From Anas platyrhynchos (lineage: Eukaryota > Chordata > Aves > Anseriformes > Anatidae): 64,000 nt of DNA. A program made the translations under genes and the position numbers. Shown piece after piece: positions 35,602-47,824 of this stretch. The stretch lies in contig NC_092601.1 of assembly GCF_047663525.1 (NCBI RefSeq), positions 16,515,501-16,579,500 of the forward strand, written 5' to 3'. How positions within the stretch are numbered: the first letter of the stretch is position 1; every line of letters begins with the position of its first letter. The notes beneath the pieces were generated by a model. The model was not told the DNA's origin. It made no database searches and saw only the letters and a list, made by a program, of their open reading frames with translations.

Positions 35602-35765
35602 CCCATGGGCATTTTCTCCATCCTGAAAGAGCAGTGCACGTTCCCCAAGGCTGCCAGCTATAACCACCTGGGCAAATCACCCAGCCTCCTCCAGCCCAAG
35701 GGAGGCAAACGTGAAGGGGCAGAAGCTCCCCTGAGCTGGCGTGTTATGCTAAGAATGTGCTCGTA
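35602..35765 (+). pseudogene. MYH16: MYH16 pseudo-exon, PMGIFSIL region
   Basis: The acceptor CATCCCCACAG precedes PMGIFSILKEQCTFPKA and HLGKSPSLLQPKGGK, equivalent to PMGIxSILEEECMFPKA...HLGKSSNFQKP. About a dozen residues between these blocks are deleted. The end of the exon (the VHYAGTVDYN region) is frameshifted to CYAKNV. Confidence 0.93.
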
Positions 35766-36913
35766 GCAAGGCTGGACATGAGGCCAAGATGTAGAGGCCA
35801 AGCCCTATGGATCACATCAAACTTCCATGGGTTTTAACATAGAGAAACGTCGGGAAAAGTACTTTGCTGGTGCAAATTAATGTGGCTTTGTTGCTGTACA
35901 GGAGTACTGCAGCCAGACACTGGCTCTGCCACACAGAAATGTGTGTCTCCGAAATCCTTTTCAGTAACAATTAATTGAAAACACTGTGCAAATGCCTGAC
36001 AGTGACGCAACAGTTGGGCATTTTAACGTACAAAGACTAGCAAGGCAGTTTCATGACTCTTCAACATGTTGCCACTGGCCTTGGCTTAAAATATAATCCT
36101 TACAGATAGTCTGAAAAGGAACAAAACCCCAAAAACTCAAGCCATAGCTTGTTTCCAGTAACACTAAGCTGTCGGAAAGCTACCCAAAAAGCACGGTAGC
36201 CAAAGGATTAAATTCGGTTTTGATTCTGCTGCTCACGCATTGCTGGAAGAGCCAGAGCCCTGCAGCTCGCTGCAGCTTGCCTAGCCTTTCCTGGTGAATG
36301 TGCCTTGCCTCTCTGCTGTGCTGTCAAGCAGCCATGCTAATGCTTAGCAGCAGGAGCAGTATTTAAGCATATTATCAATCTCCACTAGTTATTCATACGA
36401 CTCCGCTGCACAGACATCCTGACAGAACATGATCAGAGCATGAATCACAGGCCCTTCACTCCCTCTTTTTTACACTTAGCAGCTATTTCCCTTCTTGCTA
36501 CCAAGCGGGTTTTTGCAAGTGACATTTGACTGTGCCAAGATACATTCTGATTGCACTTGGCTATACCAGCCTATAAACCACATTGTCCCCTGTCAGCGTA
36601 TAAACGTACGAGCCTAAAAGGTAAAAATATCATCTCTCCACAACATCCTTTCCTTAGAAAATCCTGCAGAATCCCTTATTTAGGGCATTTGTGCTTCCCA
36701 TGGCAAGGGCCCCCCACAAGTCCTAAGACTCCAGAGAATGCATTAATGTTATTCCCATGCCAGCGTTCACTTGCTTCCTTTTCTTACACCCACAGAGGAT
36801 TTCTTCCTCTCTTTAGCCAGGTTAACGAGAAGAAATCTGCTTTCTTATGCACTGCTACTTTCTCTCTGTGTCTGGGCTGGTCATGTCTTTTCTCCCTGCT
36901 CCTTTCCATGTAG

Positions 36914-37014
36914 CAGGGTGGCTGGAGAGGAGGGAGGATCCCCTGAATGAACCAGTGGCAGACTTGCTCCAGAAATCCAGCGTGCTTTGGGTCCTCTTCA
37001 AGGAGGAGGTGCAG
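36914..37014 (+). pseudogene. MYH16: MYH16 pseudo-exon, GWL...KDPLNET region
   Basis: The frame is fully open with intact splice sites (CCATGTAG acceptor, GTAGGG donor). It reads GWLERREDPLNEPVADLLQK, matching [20 protein letters not shown] just before actin-binding loop 2. Confidence 0.93.
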
Positions 37015-37483
37015 GTAGGGTGAACATTATGTGGCACAATCGATATTGTCAGCACAACGTCGGCAAGTAAATGTCCTCAGTTCTGGTCCCCAGTGCTTCC
37101 CCATCATTCCTTTGTGGAAAGGATTAAGCCTGTCAGCGTAATGCTCTCTTCATCCAGGTAACAGCCTGTGTGTGCTTCTCTTCCATGCTGAAAGACGATC
37201 TAGCTCTGTCCTTGAAAATTCTGCCCCTCCAGCACTAAAAGAGGCGCACTGTTCACTTTGCTCACCGAAGGCAATACCAAGCACTGCTGCAGAAACATGC
37301 TTGCACAGATGGAAGCATGAGTGCAGTCCTGGCTTAATGACAAGCTAAATAATCCCCTCCTGGCAGTCAGTGGCCTTCTGCTGCCCAGACAAATGTCAGG
37401 TTTCTATCAACCAGAAAAACTTGCTGCCTGCTAGGATTGTCATCAGCTCAACTCAGGGCTCTGCAGTTGAAAGGTGAATATAG

Positions 37484-37509
37484 AATGGTCTAGCAAAAAC
37501 TAGACCATT
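37484..37509. repeat. Perfect 10-bp inverted repeat (hairpin) in MYH16 pseudogene intron
   Basis: AATGGTCTAG, a 6-nt spacer CAAAAA, then CTAGACCATT. No gene is associated with it. Confidence 0.85.
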
Positions 37510-39145
37510 TTTCAGTTTTCAAGCTATCAAATAGATGGGCTCAGATTTTATTCCTACTTCCTGCATTTGCAACTCCATCTCAGCCTATGCTAAACTGGTA
37601 AAGCAGCACCAGCGTAACACCAAGGAGACTGACTCAGAGTGCAAAGAATCGTGTATGCCAACAGACTGTTGTGAATGCAGCTTCTCTTCTTTTCCAAGGG
37701 CTGTGTTCAATCCTGGTCCAAGGATTCCCTTAGAGCAGTTAAAAAAAAGGAGCAGCTTCTAAACCAAGAAAGAATGCAGGTAGAGTAACGCGTATTTCTT
37801 ACTTGCTTTGTAGTTTATTCAGACAGGACTGAACTGCTAACTTTAGTCAGTTAAGACAGATTTATGTTGGAGGCTACAGTACACCACTTCAGTGAGACTC
37901 CTGTTCAAGAGCCTCTCTCACATATTCTGCACAATAATATTGATTTTAGCTGATGGCAGTGAGAGGCAGGAAGGAGGGTCTTCTTTCGTGTCTACCTCCA
38001 AGTTCCACAGGGTAAGCAATTGTCAATGCCTTTGTATTTAAACTGCCATCAATGCTTTTGTACTGAGCAGCAGCTCTGTCTGACTAGTTTATCTTCAACC
38101 TTTCCCAAGGCTGGCTAACCCTGGTACCCTGATTTTACCAATACAGCACTGAAAGAGAGAAGGATGCTGTTCAGTTACCAAAACTTTGGCATCTAGCTTT
38201 TTAAATTGCCCTTGGGTATCTGGGACATCCTCAAGGGGCAAAAAGATATGACACAGGGCTTGGAAGAGACCCGCACCCTGCTGGAGAGGTAGCTCGTGAT
38301 ACCTAAACACATCTAAAATTTACTATGTTCAGGCAACTGAAACCTCTCTGAGAGACTTGCCCAGGGTCACACAGGAAGGATATGGCACAGAATTACATCC
38401 CAGCCTCTCGAGATGCAGGCCAGCAACCTAAGGACTTGGTACACCTTCCTGAAGCCGGTGTCATGGTACTTACGCTAGCTGTCAGGACTCTTAGAAGCAG
38501 TACAAGAAAGATCTAAAGAGGCCTGTCAACATCTTGGTCTGAAAAATCACATGTGAAGGGAGCAAATACATTACAGGGAAAGTCCTGCATTAGTATTTCT
38601 ATGGCGTCCAAAGCTGGCTGCCAACTGATATGGGTATGGATGAATTCAATTCAGTCCTTTCAGGCATTCTTTTTTTGCTTTTATTATGCATCATGCTGCC
38701 ACTTCACCCTCTCTTGATTGCTGACAGCCATGCAGGAATTTTCGCATAAGCCGAAATGAGGCTATTACGTGCTGCCTGTCCTCTGTAACACGCTTCTGTC
38801 TCTAGGGGTTGGTGCACCCAGCAAATAAAAGTGCTGTTATCATCCTACAGGCTTGCTGGTGGATGGCACGTCTTGTCATTGGTAGCTATTTGTATGATGG
38901 TAACCCCAAAGGAAACGTTAAATAACACCACAAGCCAGAATCACGAACTGACATTTACCTGGACTGCTTCAAGTGCCTTCTACAGACGAACACCTAGGGT
39001 TCACACCATGCATGTCAGCACGTTCCCCTGGGCCACGAAGAACCGGGCTCACCTCATACCTTGTTGTGCTTTGTTTGTTTGTCTCCTTGTTTTTCAGTCG
39101 TGAAATGTGAATGAGTTTATAGAAGAGGAGGCTTTGTCTCTCCAG

Positions 39146-39236
39146 CCTTGGTAACTCCTGTTAGTTCTGCACACTTTGCACAGTGTATGCCCACATTTCA
39201 TCCACCGCATTGTTCCAAATGAATTCGAACAGTCTG
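39146..39236 (+). pseudogene. MYH16: MYH16 pseudo-exon, actin-binding helix (PHFVRCIVPNE)
   Basis: The frame reads TLHSVCPHFIHRIVPNEFEQ, matching TLHSTAPHFVRCIVPNEFKQ. The boundary after QSG keeps a GTGGGT donor. TAA at 39152-39154 is in frame, and the reactive Cys of the SH-helix region is His here. Confidence 0.92.
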
Positions 39237-39572
39237 GTGGGTGTCTAGCACTGTAGAGCAATCCTCAGGCAAAGCCACACGGTGCCTGCAGCACAAGCTG
39301 TGGTGGGCTGAACAGAAATCTTTCTTCAGCAATGACAGAACTCGGGTCATCGCTTCACAGACCATCTTGGGAGTTTCAAGGGAACATGAGTCTGAGAGGT
39401 GCTCCCAGTGCCATGACTACAGGTGGGATGTGTAATAATCTTCTCCTGTTGTGACAGAAGCCCAAAGAATTAGGAAATGCATGACCAATACCTGACCTTT
39501 AACTAGACAAACTGGCACCATTATTTTTGCGGCTCCATTGTCTCCAGCAACCCTTTTTTTTTTCCCCCACAG

Positions 39573-39610
39573 GATCAACCATGGAAACAGATGCAAAGGG
39601 GAAGAGGAAG
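39573..39610 (+). pseudogene. MYH16: Probable MYH16 pseudo-exon remnant before converter
   Basis: A strong acceptor (polypyrimidine then CACAG) and a consensus donor GTAAGT flank 38 nt. The frame ends GKRK and is in phase with the next exon, where the intact gene has PEFKQR. Most of the ancestral exon (LACNGVLEGIRICRKGF) is missing. Confidence 0.4.
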
Positions 39611-40006
39611 GTAAGTTTCCACCTAATATATATTGAACTTGAAGGGCAGTGAACAGCAAACAAAACTGCTGTGAAAAGGCAGTTAGTCATGCTGTTTGAA
39701 TTCCAACACTATTACTGAACCCATGTCTTCCACGTTCAGATGACAGAGATATGCATCCTGTGCACTGAGTGATCTTGTCCAAGACAAAAAAGAGAGGCAG
39801 TGGGTATAAATGTCTACTTTTAACACTCCTGCATCCCCCTCTGAGAACTTTCCCTTTGCAAAGACAGACAAATGTCCACAAGCACCAGTATGCCAGTGTC
39901 GTGGCTGTGAGGCTAGGAAGCTAAACCAGAGAGTATCTTAAGCAGTGATTAGCCTTTCTGCACAACTGTAGCTCTTTTATCATTATGCCCATCTTTCTTA
40001 TTTTAG

Positions 40007-40123
40007 ATACCAGAGATTGAATCCAGCATAATCCCTCCAGGGTTGGTGAACAGTAAGAAGTCATCAGAGCTGCCGCTTGACTCCCCTGACCTGGGGGAGA
40101 AGAACAGAATTGGACATAACAAG
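40007..40123 (+). pseudogene. MYH16: MYH16 pseudo-exon, converter
   Basis: 117 nt, fully open, with TTATTTTAG acceptor and GTACTG donor. It reads IIPPGLVNSKKSSELPL then GEKNRIGHNK, equivalent to VIPQGFVDNKKASELLL...EYKIGHTK. It has 39 codons against about 40 in the family. Confidence 0.93.
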
Positions 40124-41228
40124 GTACTGTTTACTCCTACCAAACGGAGCTAAATAAATTGATGGCAGTTATGACTCAGCATGCCTTTGGTGTAGATATA
40201 GCTGCAGAGTTAGAGTTTCTACAGCAACCCATTTCCTCATGCATATAATGTTCTCTCTTACACATGCTCCCAAACCTGACTTTTAATCAGACTCTACAGT
40301 TAATATAATGCAAATGGAGTACACCTTAAGCTTTGTGATAAATCTCACTTGCTCTTTACTATTCCTTAGTCAGGCAAAAATCCTGCTAACTGATCACTTA
40401 TCCAATTTAAGACTAGAAAGGAAAATGGAAGGAGGCTGTTGTAGCTGTCTAATATTAGCAGCATATATCATCAATTTGCACATATGTTTTTGTCATAACA
40501 TAATGAAGGTATCTATTGTAACAGGCATGAAAATGGAGCGTTCTGCTTTTTGCAAGAACCTAAAGTCTGCATTTCCTAGCTTCTATAATAATTATACAGC
40601 ATTCATCACTCCTTCAGACTATTCCATCCTTAAATTTCAAATTATGGATGGAGGTTAAAGTGGGCCAGACACAGCCCCTGACCTTGTTCTTAAAGTCAAC
40701 AACCACAAGATTACTAATATGTATTTTTTTTCCATTTTTACTGAAACTAGTGTGTTTCCTCCTGCAAAAGAGCACAAAGGTATATTTGGGTTTCATCAAG
40801 GAAAAGGTTTTGAAGGCCAACAACTGGAGGATCTCTATAATTTGGATGTGAGCCTTAGTCCCATCCAGAAACCCTAATTCACATGGTGATACATTGAATC
40901 CCATGGAAGTCAATTACAATACTTATGTTTAAAAGTCACAGGATTTTGGTTTTGGCCTGTGCACTTTTTAGTCACTGCCTTTAACATCTGCAATGGCAGG
41001 ATGGAGAAGAGGAAAGAGAAGGAAGCAAAAAATGTCCTTTCAATTAGCTTCCTGTTTACGAGCAGCATTTGTTTCTTTCAGCGCAGAGAAATCTCAATTC
41101 CTACAACCATAGTAGTATTTTTTTAAACAGATTCGGTTCTGTCATCCCTTCTCCTATGTCTGCAAACTGCTGTGACTCCTACACACCAAGGAACTGAGGG
41201 GCATCTGAGCCTCTCCCATTTTATTTAG

Positions 41229-41373
41229 ACAACATACTGGCTCCAGCATTCTGCTGAGTATGGCTGAGCACGAACACTTTGAGCCCCCCTCCACACACGT
41301 TCTGGCAATTCAGAGGAATGTCCAGAAGTTTCTGCAGCTGCATTTCTGAGGCAGGTGGAAATTGTACAGCAAG
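41229..41373 (+). pseudogene. MYH16: MYH16 pseudo-exon, IQ/lever arm
   Basis: The 3' part reads VLAIQRNVQKFLQLHF-stop-GRWKLYSK, matching VIQRNTRKFLELRFWGWWKLYNK. TGA at 41347-41349 replaces a Trp codon (TGG to TGA). The donor GTGAGG is intact. The 5' part is poorly conserved. Confidence 0.92.
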
Positions 41374-41997
41374 GTGAGGAAAATACTCCGAGGTTGTCCT
41401 GTTCTGAGGAATTAAACAGTGGCAATTACAGACGCTGAGAACCTTGGCACGTCTGGACAAGGAAGATAAGCACCAGAAAAAAAAAAGGGCAGCCATGTTC
41501 ACTTGAGTAAAGACACTGAAAGCTAGTGACTTTCTTGTTAATTATTAATAGGGCAATGGGCCTGACTGATTGCTTTCCAAATCAATGCCAGGAAAGTTAG
41601 TAAATGGAGAAAGCCCTGAAAGCTGAGTCTTAGCTGCTACCTCCAGGGACTGGAAAGAGAACACCTTAGCAATTCAAGACCTGGACTTCCCACTTCTAAA
41701 AACAGCACAGAGAGGTGGAGAGGTTCTGAACATGGGAATACAAGCTTTCACTATTCATTAACATTTAACAGCTGAAACAAAGCTGCTTGGTGCACTTCTC
41801 TGAAGTGGGACCATGTTGTCAGCATAAAGGGGCAGGTCCAGCCCAGATTCTCTTCACTTAAACCCAGGTTAGATAATTCAGATGATTTCCTGCTGAGAAG
41901 AAAGAAAGTGTTGAACGAGATACTCATGTTTTTGGGAACCATCATAATGGAAAAAGTTTGTTTTGGGAACCTCATCGCTTGAACCCTTTACTTCCAG

Positions 41998-42171
41998 GTG
42001 GAACTTTTGCTGGATGGGGCCCAACAGGAGAAGGAAATGTAACTGCAGGAAGAGAAGCTGAGAAGCACCATACCAGAGACATAGCAATGCAAAGAATGTG
42101 TCAAGGAACAGAGAAGACAGCCACTCTCACCCAGGAGACTGACCTCACCATCCAGCTGCAGGATGACAGTT
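41998..42171 (+). pseudogene. MYH16: MYH16 pseudo-exon, head-rod junction/S2 start
   Basis: After CTTCCAG the frame reads VELLLDGAQQEKEM-stop-LQEEKLRSTIPET-stop. A shifted frame then gives TEKTATLTQETDLTIQLQ. This matches VKPLLNVARQEEEM...EEKTATLAQEKNDLTIQLQ, an MYH16-type rod start. There are two stops (42040, 42082) and one frameshift. Confidence 0.92.
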
Positions 42172-42789
42172 ATCCATAGGGGATGGTTAAAGGCTTAGAA
42201 TTCAGTTAGGCAAGGAATCAGCTTCTCAAATGACTCAGTAAGAAGCTCATTTTCAGAATACGGAATGAAAAAAAAAGAGCATATGGGAATGATGCGTGAG
42301 GTTTGCAGACACCCAGTCTGTATCTTAAATACAGTTAAGTCCCTAGAATACAGAGGAGACCAGGAGGCCTCGTGGATAAAGCAAAGGAATGGTTTTCACA
42401 AGTCCTGAGTTCTCTTCCTGGACAACCACTGATGCTCAGCGAGGTCTATGGCAAATAAGGGTGTCATCATTTTAAAATAAGAACTCTTATTTAAGAAACT
42501 GTCTGTATACAAATGAACAAACCCCATTTTTATTGCCTAAACATTCAGAGACTATGCTCTGAGTCACAGAGATTCAGATCATTTATGACAAGTTATGTTA
42601 AAGAAATCTTCCATAAACTCTGCAAACAAGGCAAAACTTGCATTTCTTGCAAATAGAGGCTTGCTGCTGCAGCTCCTGCTCCTGACAGCAAGGTGTTTCA
42701 CGGGGTGCATTCTGGATTCCCATCCCTTCATAAAGAATGAGAGAACTTCCTGGGTGCTGAGGAGTGCCTGCCCCAAATGACAAAAATCA

Positions 42790-42945
42790 AAGACGGACCG
42801 ACCGACCTACCGAGCCAAATCCCAGCTGTGACAGAGCTGTCAGTAGTAGCATACAGATGCTGGAAGATGAGCTCAGGGACTTGAAATGTGACTTCAAAGG
42901 GCTGGAGACCACCTTGGCCTAAAACCAAGAAGGAAATGCATATAT
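42790..42945 (+). pseudogene. MYH16: MYH16 pseudo-exon, S2 ([21 protein letters not shown])
   Basis: Reads MLEDELRDLKCDFKGLETTLA-stop in heptad register. The TAA at 42920-42922 falls where the family has Lys. The edges are uncertain. Confidence 0.88.
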
Positions 42946-43623
42946 GAAGCACGACAGTATTTTTTGTTTTGTTTTGTTTTTCTTCCCCCCTCTCTCATTA
43001 TCCAAATAACTGAACCCTGACAACCATTACAGCTCCACCAGAGGGAACACCCTCTGGGATGCTCACATTCACTCAGCTATCTCCCCACAATTTTTGATAC
43101 TGTCTTCTGGTATCTCAGTCAACCTGAGACAGATTTAATTCTACATTTCACATGCTTACCACCGCAGTAGTAATTTCATAGTAATTTCTAGGGATCCGTC
43201 TACATAAAGACAGCAGCATCTCCTCTCCATTCCCTACTAATTAAACCCCTTTTACATGGCAGTGCTGATAAGCCTCTGCTTACAAAACGCCCCTCCTCCT
43301 CCACAGCCAGTAACTGCTCTCCATCTTGCCTTAGGGAATACTTCTGCCTCTTCTGCACCTGAATAGGTTTTCATTTAATGTAACTGGAGAAGTTTTAAAT
43401 CTGTACTATAGCAACCATGTGGCTGTCTGCTGCTTCTTCTGAAGTCAGTGTTAACATCCACAGGATGTTAAACTCACAGATGTCTCATATGTTTCAGAAT
43501 TTATTAACTGAATCTCAAATTCTTTAGAAAGAAATACAAGTTTCCAGTGACATTTTGTCCTGATGCTGCCAATAGTTTGTGAGATCCATGAAACCCGTGT
43601 GATGTTCCCTTCCCTGCCTGCAG

Positions 43624-43750
43624 GCATTAGACCACAGAGTTTGAACTCTGGCTTCAGATCTCTGCTCAGAATGACTCAGTTGCTAAACTCCAAAAGAAAG
43701 AGAGCGCTTTGGAGGAAGTTCATCAGGCAGAAATAACTGGGAGCGAGTAA
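43624..43750 (+). pseudogene. MYH16: MYH16 pseudo-exon, S2 (AKLTKEKKALQEAHQQ)
   Basis: After CCTGCCTGCAG, the distal part reads DSVAKLQKKESALEEVHQAE, matching ENISKLTKEKKALQEAHQQA. It ends in TAA at 43748. Confidence 0.87.
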
Positions 43751-46580
43751 AGAAAAATGGAGCGCTCATTCTCCCAGTCTAGGGAAAAGAAAAAAATCAT
43801 TGTCTGCTTGCTTAGAGACCACAGCTTGCTGCACAAACAGGAAGGCAACTGTGTTTTTCTAGGTATTAACTCATGGCAGCACAGCGAAGCGTTGCCAATT
43901 TGTGCCACTGCCCAAAAGAGCTTTGTGAATTGCTGAGAGTGAGCTAGACTCTTCTAAAATAGTCACTGCTGGACCAAGTCCCTCAAGGCCTGTTGAAAAT
44001 CCGTGTTCAAAGCTCGTACTGCTTTCAGGAAGCACCTCAGGTAAATCTATTTATTTTTATTTATTTATTTTTCCAGCCCATTGCCAGGACAGTGTTAGTT
44101 TCTCATCCAACTCTGTGCACCGTAGCCTTGGTGTTTCCCTACCCCTGTGATGTTGCTGGAGCAGAAAGTCACTAGGAAAATCCACGGTCATACCCCGATC
44201 TCTTCAGTGCTAACGTCACAACAAGCAGAAATACAGTTCAGCTGTTCAGACAAGCCAAATCAGAAATACAGGATTTTGTTCTGAAGTTTTGCTCTGACTC
44301 ATTGTCTGATATTCATAATTCATCTTCCACAGTCACCCACATATAAAATGTGTATAATCACCGGGAAGTTATGAGGCTTAACTGATTCATGTTTATGTAA
44401 GGCCTTATGATCCTCAGATAAAAATTGTTTTAGAAATGCAAAATATTGTCACAAATTAAACTTATTTTAATGTCATTATTGACTACTTTAGTAATGGGTC
44501 TGCCAGTACTTCTCTGACAAGTTTCCCCTTAGAAATTAACTTTCCAGAATACAAATTTACAAGTACATATTATCCAAACCACTAATCTACCCAGTTAAAA
44601 AGCTAAATATCTACCGTAACATGTAAAATCATTAATACACACTGGCAGGACTTGCTGACATAAATCCTAACACAGAGCTCCATGGGGAGTACAAGATACT
44701 TGTGCTTCAGAGCAAGAGCACTGGAATGCTTAAGTGTGGACAGAAAAAAAAATAAAGTGCTAGTGTTTGTCCTTCAGAGAGGCACACAGACAATCCCACT
44801 TTCTGGGGTGCTTTTAAACCTGTCCTGTTAAAATGGAGCCTATCACCCCGTAAACCCTTAAGCAACAGAACCAGCTAAGATATGGTATTTATTTTTCCTC
44901 AGGTAGATCTTGACCTCCCCTCCTCAATAGCAGCTCCTGCAATGCACTCTTCCTCTCACCATGGAAGAAAAAGTGGTAAAAAAAGCCAAAAATGGGACCT
45001 CAGCTCAAAGAAAGCAAAGTGCTGCCATTCTGAATTCAAATATTTCTTTCATCCAGTGTATTTCAGTGCCCAAATACTCAACCAAAAACTCAGCAACAAA
45101 AAAATGACCCACAAACCTACATTGCAGCAATTTCTGTGAATGAGCATCTTTTTCCCACAAGTCACCAAATCAGCTTGATGATATTCCTGATGGCCAAATC
45201 CCAACACAATACAGGAAGCTAACCATACCACAGATAACTCCAGTTGTCTCCTGAGACACATGGCCAGGCCTTTCCCATCTTCTTGGCTTAGTATTCCCAG
45301 CTGCAGATCTCTCCCAGGAAAAAAAAATAAAAAATCCTGTAGACCTAGCAGGCATATAGAGAGGAGAGTGAAGAAATTAAGACTCTTGATTGCATTTGCA
45401 CAAATTTCTCTTGCATCTTTTGCTTGTAGACCCTGCTCTGCTTGTGGTGTGCTCTCCAGGCCCTCATATTGAAGAGGTAGAAGCTAAGCGTGCTGTAAGA
45501 ACACAGGTAGCAGCATCTTTCTAAGGAAGAAAAAACTCCAAAGGGAAGTGATTACATATCTGAAAAGGCCTAAAGGCATGAAACTACTAATTAAAAAACA
45601 AAATTCCCCATGAAAGAGTAATAAGACGGACAATATTGAACTCCAGTTTCAGCCTATGCAAACTCAGTCTTACAAACTGCAAACACTACTTCTTTCACAA
45701 AAGACTCTGAAGAAGCCAGCTGCTCTGTGGAGGTCTGCCCCACCAGTAAGAGTGCAGCAGGCTGGGGAAAATGGGCATTTCTCTGGGCTTCAGCCATCAA
45801 CTTACTCCACCTACTTTTACAGTTTTATAGTGGTGGACGGATCTACTCTAATAAATCTTCAGCAAATTGCCAGGATGTGGATGTTAAATATATAATCAGA
45901 TTCATTAACAATGGAAAAGCCTGAAGGTAATTTAGTCCCCAAAAGGTTATATTTTAATATAATGCTCTGAACACATTCTAATGACTAATACAGATTGATA
46001 GCATCAATAATAAGTAACATTTCCATTCCAATTCACTTTAGAAATGCTAGCTAATTCATTCTCAACCATATCAGGAGATAGGTCGGTGTTGTTAGACACC
46101 TTGCACAGATGGGAAAACGGAGGTAGAGGATCTCGTCCGGTGATACAAGAAGCAGCACTGTTCATCAGAGGCCTGCATTTGAGAATTCCTGTTCCCCCTC
46201 TGATTGTACCTCACACTGCCACAGTTCCCAAGGTGGTTATGCTTCTAAGTACTCATCGGCTCTTTGGCGGAGAATTTCTTCCACACTTTCCCACTAGGTG
46301 GAGAAACAAGGAAAGGATCTGCCCCATGATCTCACCGACTGCTTGGAAGAGGCAACCACTGCCCCGAGGTCAGGCAGCTTCCCATACACCAGCATCTGAT
46401 GTGACACACACATCACCGGGACTTTCTAAAGATGACCCTTCTTCAGCAGTTTCTCCATGCTCATAAGCAGGCCAGATCCTGGAGTCCTGACTTACCTTCC
46501 CCTCATGCTGTGGACCTTGGAAGGGGTAAAGCACCAATGGCTCTGTGAAATTTGCTGTGGGCTCTCATGTTCCTCTGCAG

Positions 46581-46655
46581 TTGGAGTGGAAGGTGATCTG
46601 AGACTTGTTAGATTTGCCAATTCAGAAGCACACAGTAAAAACACAAGGCAGGACT
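46581..46655 (+). pseudogene. MYH16: Possible MYH16 pseudo-exon, S2 (KLEGDLKLAQES)
   Basis: The acceptor TTCCTCTGCAG is followed by VEGDLRL, then diverged sequence of the same length as LAQESIMDLENDKQQLD. Position and EGDL-x-L support it; identity is low. Confidence 0.42.
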
Positions 46656-46950
46656 GTTTGGTCCATTTTCTATTACTTTGCAAGAGAAATACATGACCTG
46701 CAGTCTGGAGAAAACTCTGCTTTAGCAGAAAGGCCTAGAAATGGTTAATCCTTCTGGAAGATGCCACTCACCAACCTGCTAATGGAGTAATACCAAAGAT
46801 GGGATTTGTCCCAAATAAAGAGCCTATTAAAACTAAATAAAAGGCTTCCAGAAGCCTTTCTTCCAAAGCATCCCCAAGAGCCTTTCTGAGGCTCTAGGGC
46901 TGCCAGACCTCAGCTGACAACACGCACTTGGCCCCTTCTCAGCTTTACCA

Positions 46951-47175
46951 GAATTGCAAGCAGGAAGCTGGGCTGCCGAAGTCGCTCCTTGAGCTGAGGA
47001 GGCAGCCCTGCTGAGCGAGGCCACGGCCTCTACCCCGTGCAGGAGGCACACAGATGCTGTGGCTGAGATGGCAGAGCTTGTGGAGAGCCCACCGTGTGAA
47101 GGCCAAGCTGGAGATGGGCAAACAGGTCATGAAAGCAAAGATCAGTGCCCTCGGTGTTAGCACTCTGCAGAAATC
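46951..47175 (+). pseudogene. MYH16: MYH16 pseudo-exon, rod (HEATAAALRKKHADSVAE)
   Basis: Reads AEEAALLSEATASTPCRR and HTDAVAEMAELVES, then after a frameshift RVKAKLEMGKQVMKAK. This matches LEEATLQHEATAAALRKK, HADSVAELGEQ and RVKQKLEKEKSEMKME. A TGA at 46990-46992 is in frame. Confidence 0.9.
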
Positions 47176-47447
47176 CAGGCGGAGAGGACATGAAGGAATT
47201 TCTCCAACCATCAGTGCGAGGCAGAATCCAGCTCTCTGGATTTTCAGGCTAGCACTGAGCACTGCCCACCCTGGCTGATGGCGCAGGCGTCCCCCTCACT
47301 AAAGATTGGGACAATTTGCACTCCCCCTGCCTGTTAGTCATCCCTTTATAATTACAACCAACAGGAATAAACCGAGCTTGAAACGGAGGGAGGATATTTG
47401 GGCCCTTCAAGCCTTACTCAGCATCATATGACTGCCTTCTCTTACAG

Positions 47448-47557
47448 CTGAACTCAGGCTCATGTTCACAAGCTGGAAGATAACCTGTCTGAAGCCAAGG
47501 CCCAGCTGGCTGAGGTGGAGAAGAGCCAAGCTGAAATTAATGCCATCAGGCTCCAAG
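47448..47557 (+). pseudogene. MYH16: MYH16 pseudo-exon, rod (YEDQLSEAKSKVEELQRQ)
   Basis: The acceptor TTCTCTTACAG and donor GTAAAT survive. It reads HKLEDNLSEAKAQLAEVEK, matching CRLYEDQLSEAKSKVEELQ. A one-base change near the 5' edge puts a TGA in frame. Confidence 0.92.
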
Positions 47558-47749
47558 GTAAATTCCTTGACAGCTTTGTGCAATGTTACTTCCCTTGGGT
47601 CCTACTCTACCCCTGCATTTCTTGTAACTCTGGCAGCCCTGCTCTGCCTCCTTTAGCAAATCTGCCCAATCCTTCTACCTTCACTTTTCTTTCTCTCGAG
47701 TCAGATTGAATTAATTCCTCTCCTGCTTCCCTATGAGCTTTTCTCACAG

Positions 47750-47824
47750 CTGAGCGAGGCACACAAGGAAGATCTGACCTAGATTAACCAGATTGTCCAC
47801 ATGAAGATCCCTCTCAACTCTCAG
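47750..47824 (+). pseudogene. MYH16: MYH16 pseudo-exon, rod (LSRLLEEKESLISQ)
   Basis: 25 codons between a TTTTCTCACAG acceptor and a GTGTGG donor, exactly the family length. Reads LSEAHKEDLT-stop-INQIV and so on, with TAG at 47780-47782. Confidence 0.82.

Noticed and set aside
39573-40123. An independent small new gene starting at ATG 39581
   Set aside because: The second exon aligns end to end with the myosin converter exon (SKKSSEL, RIGHNK), so it is part of the MYH16 pseudogene.
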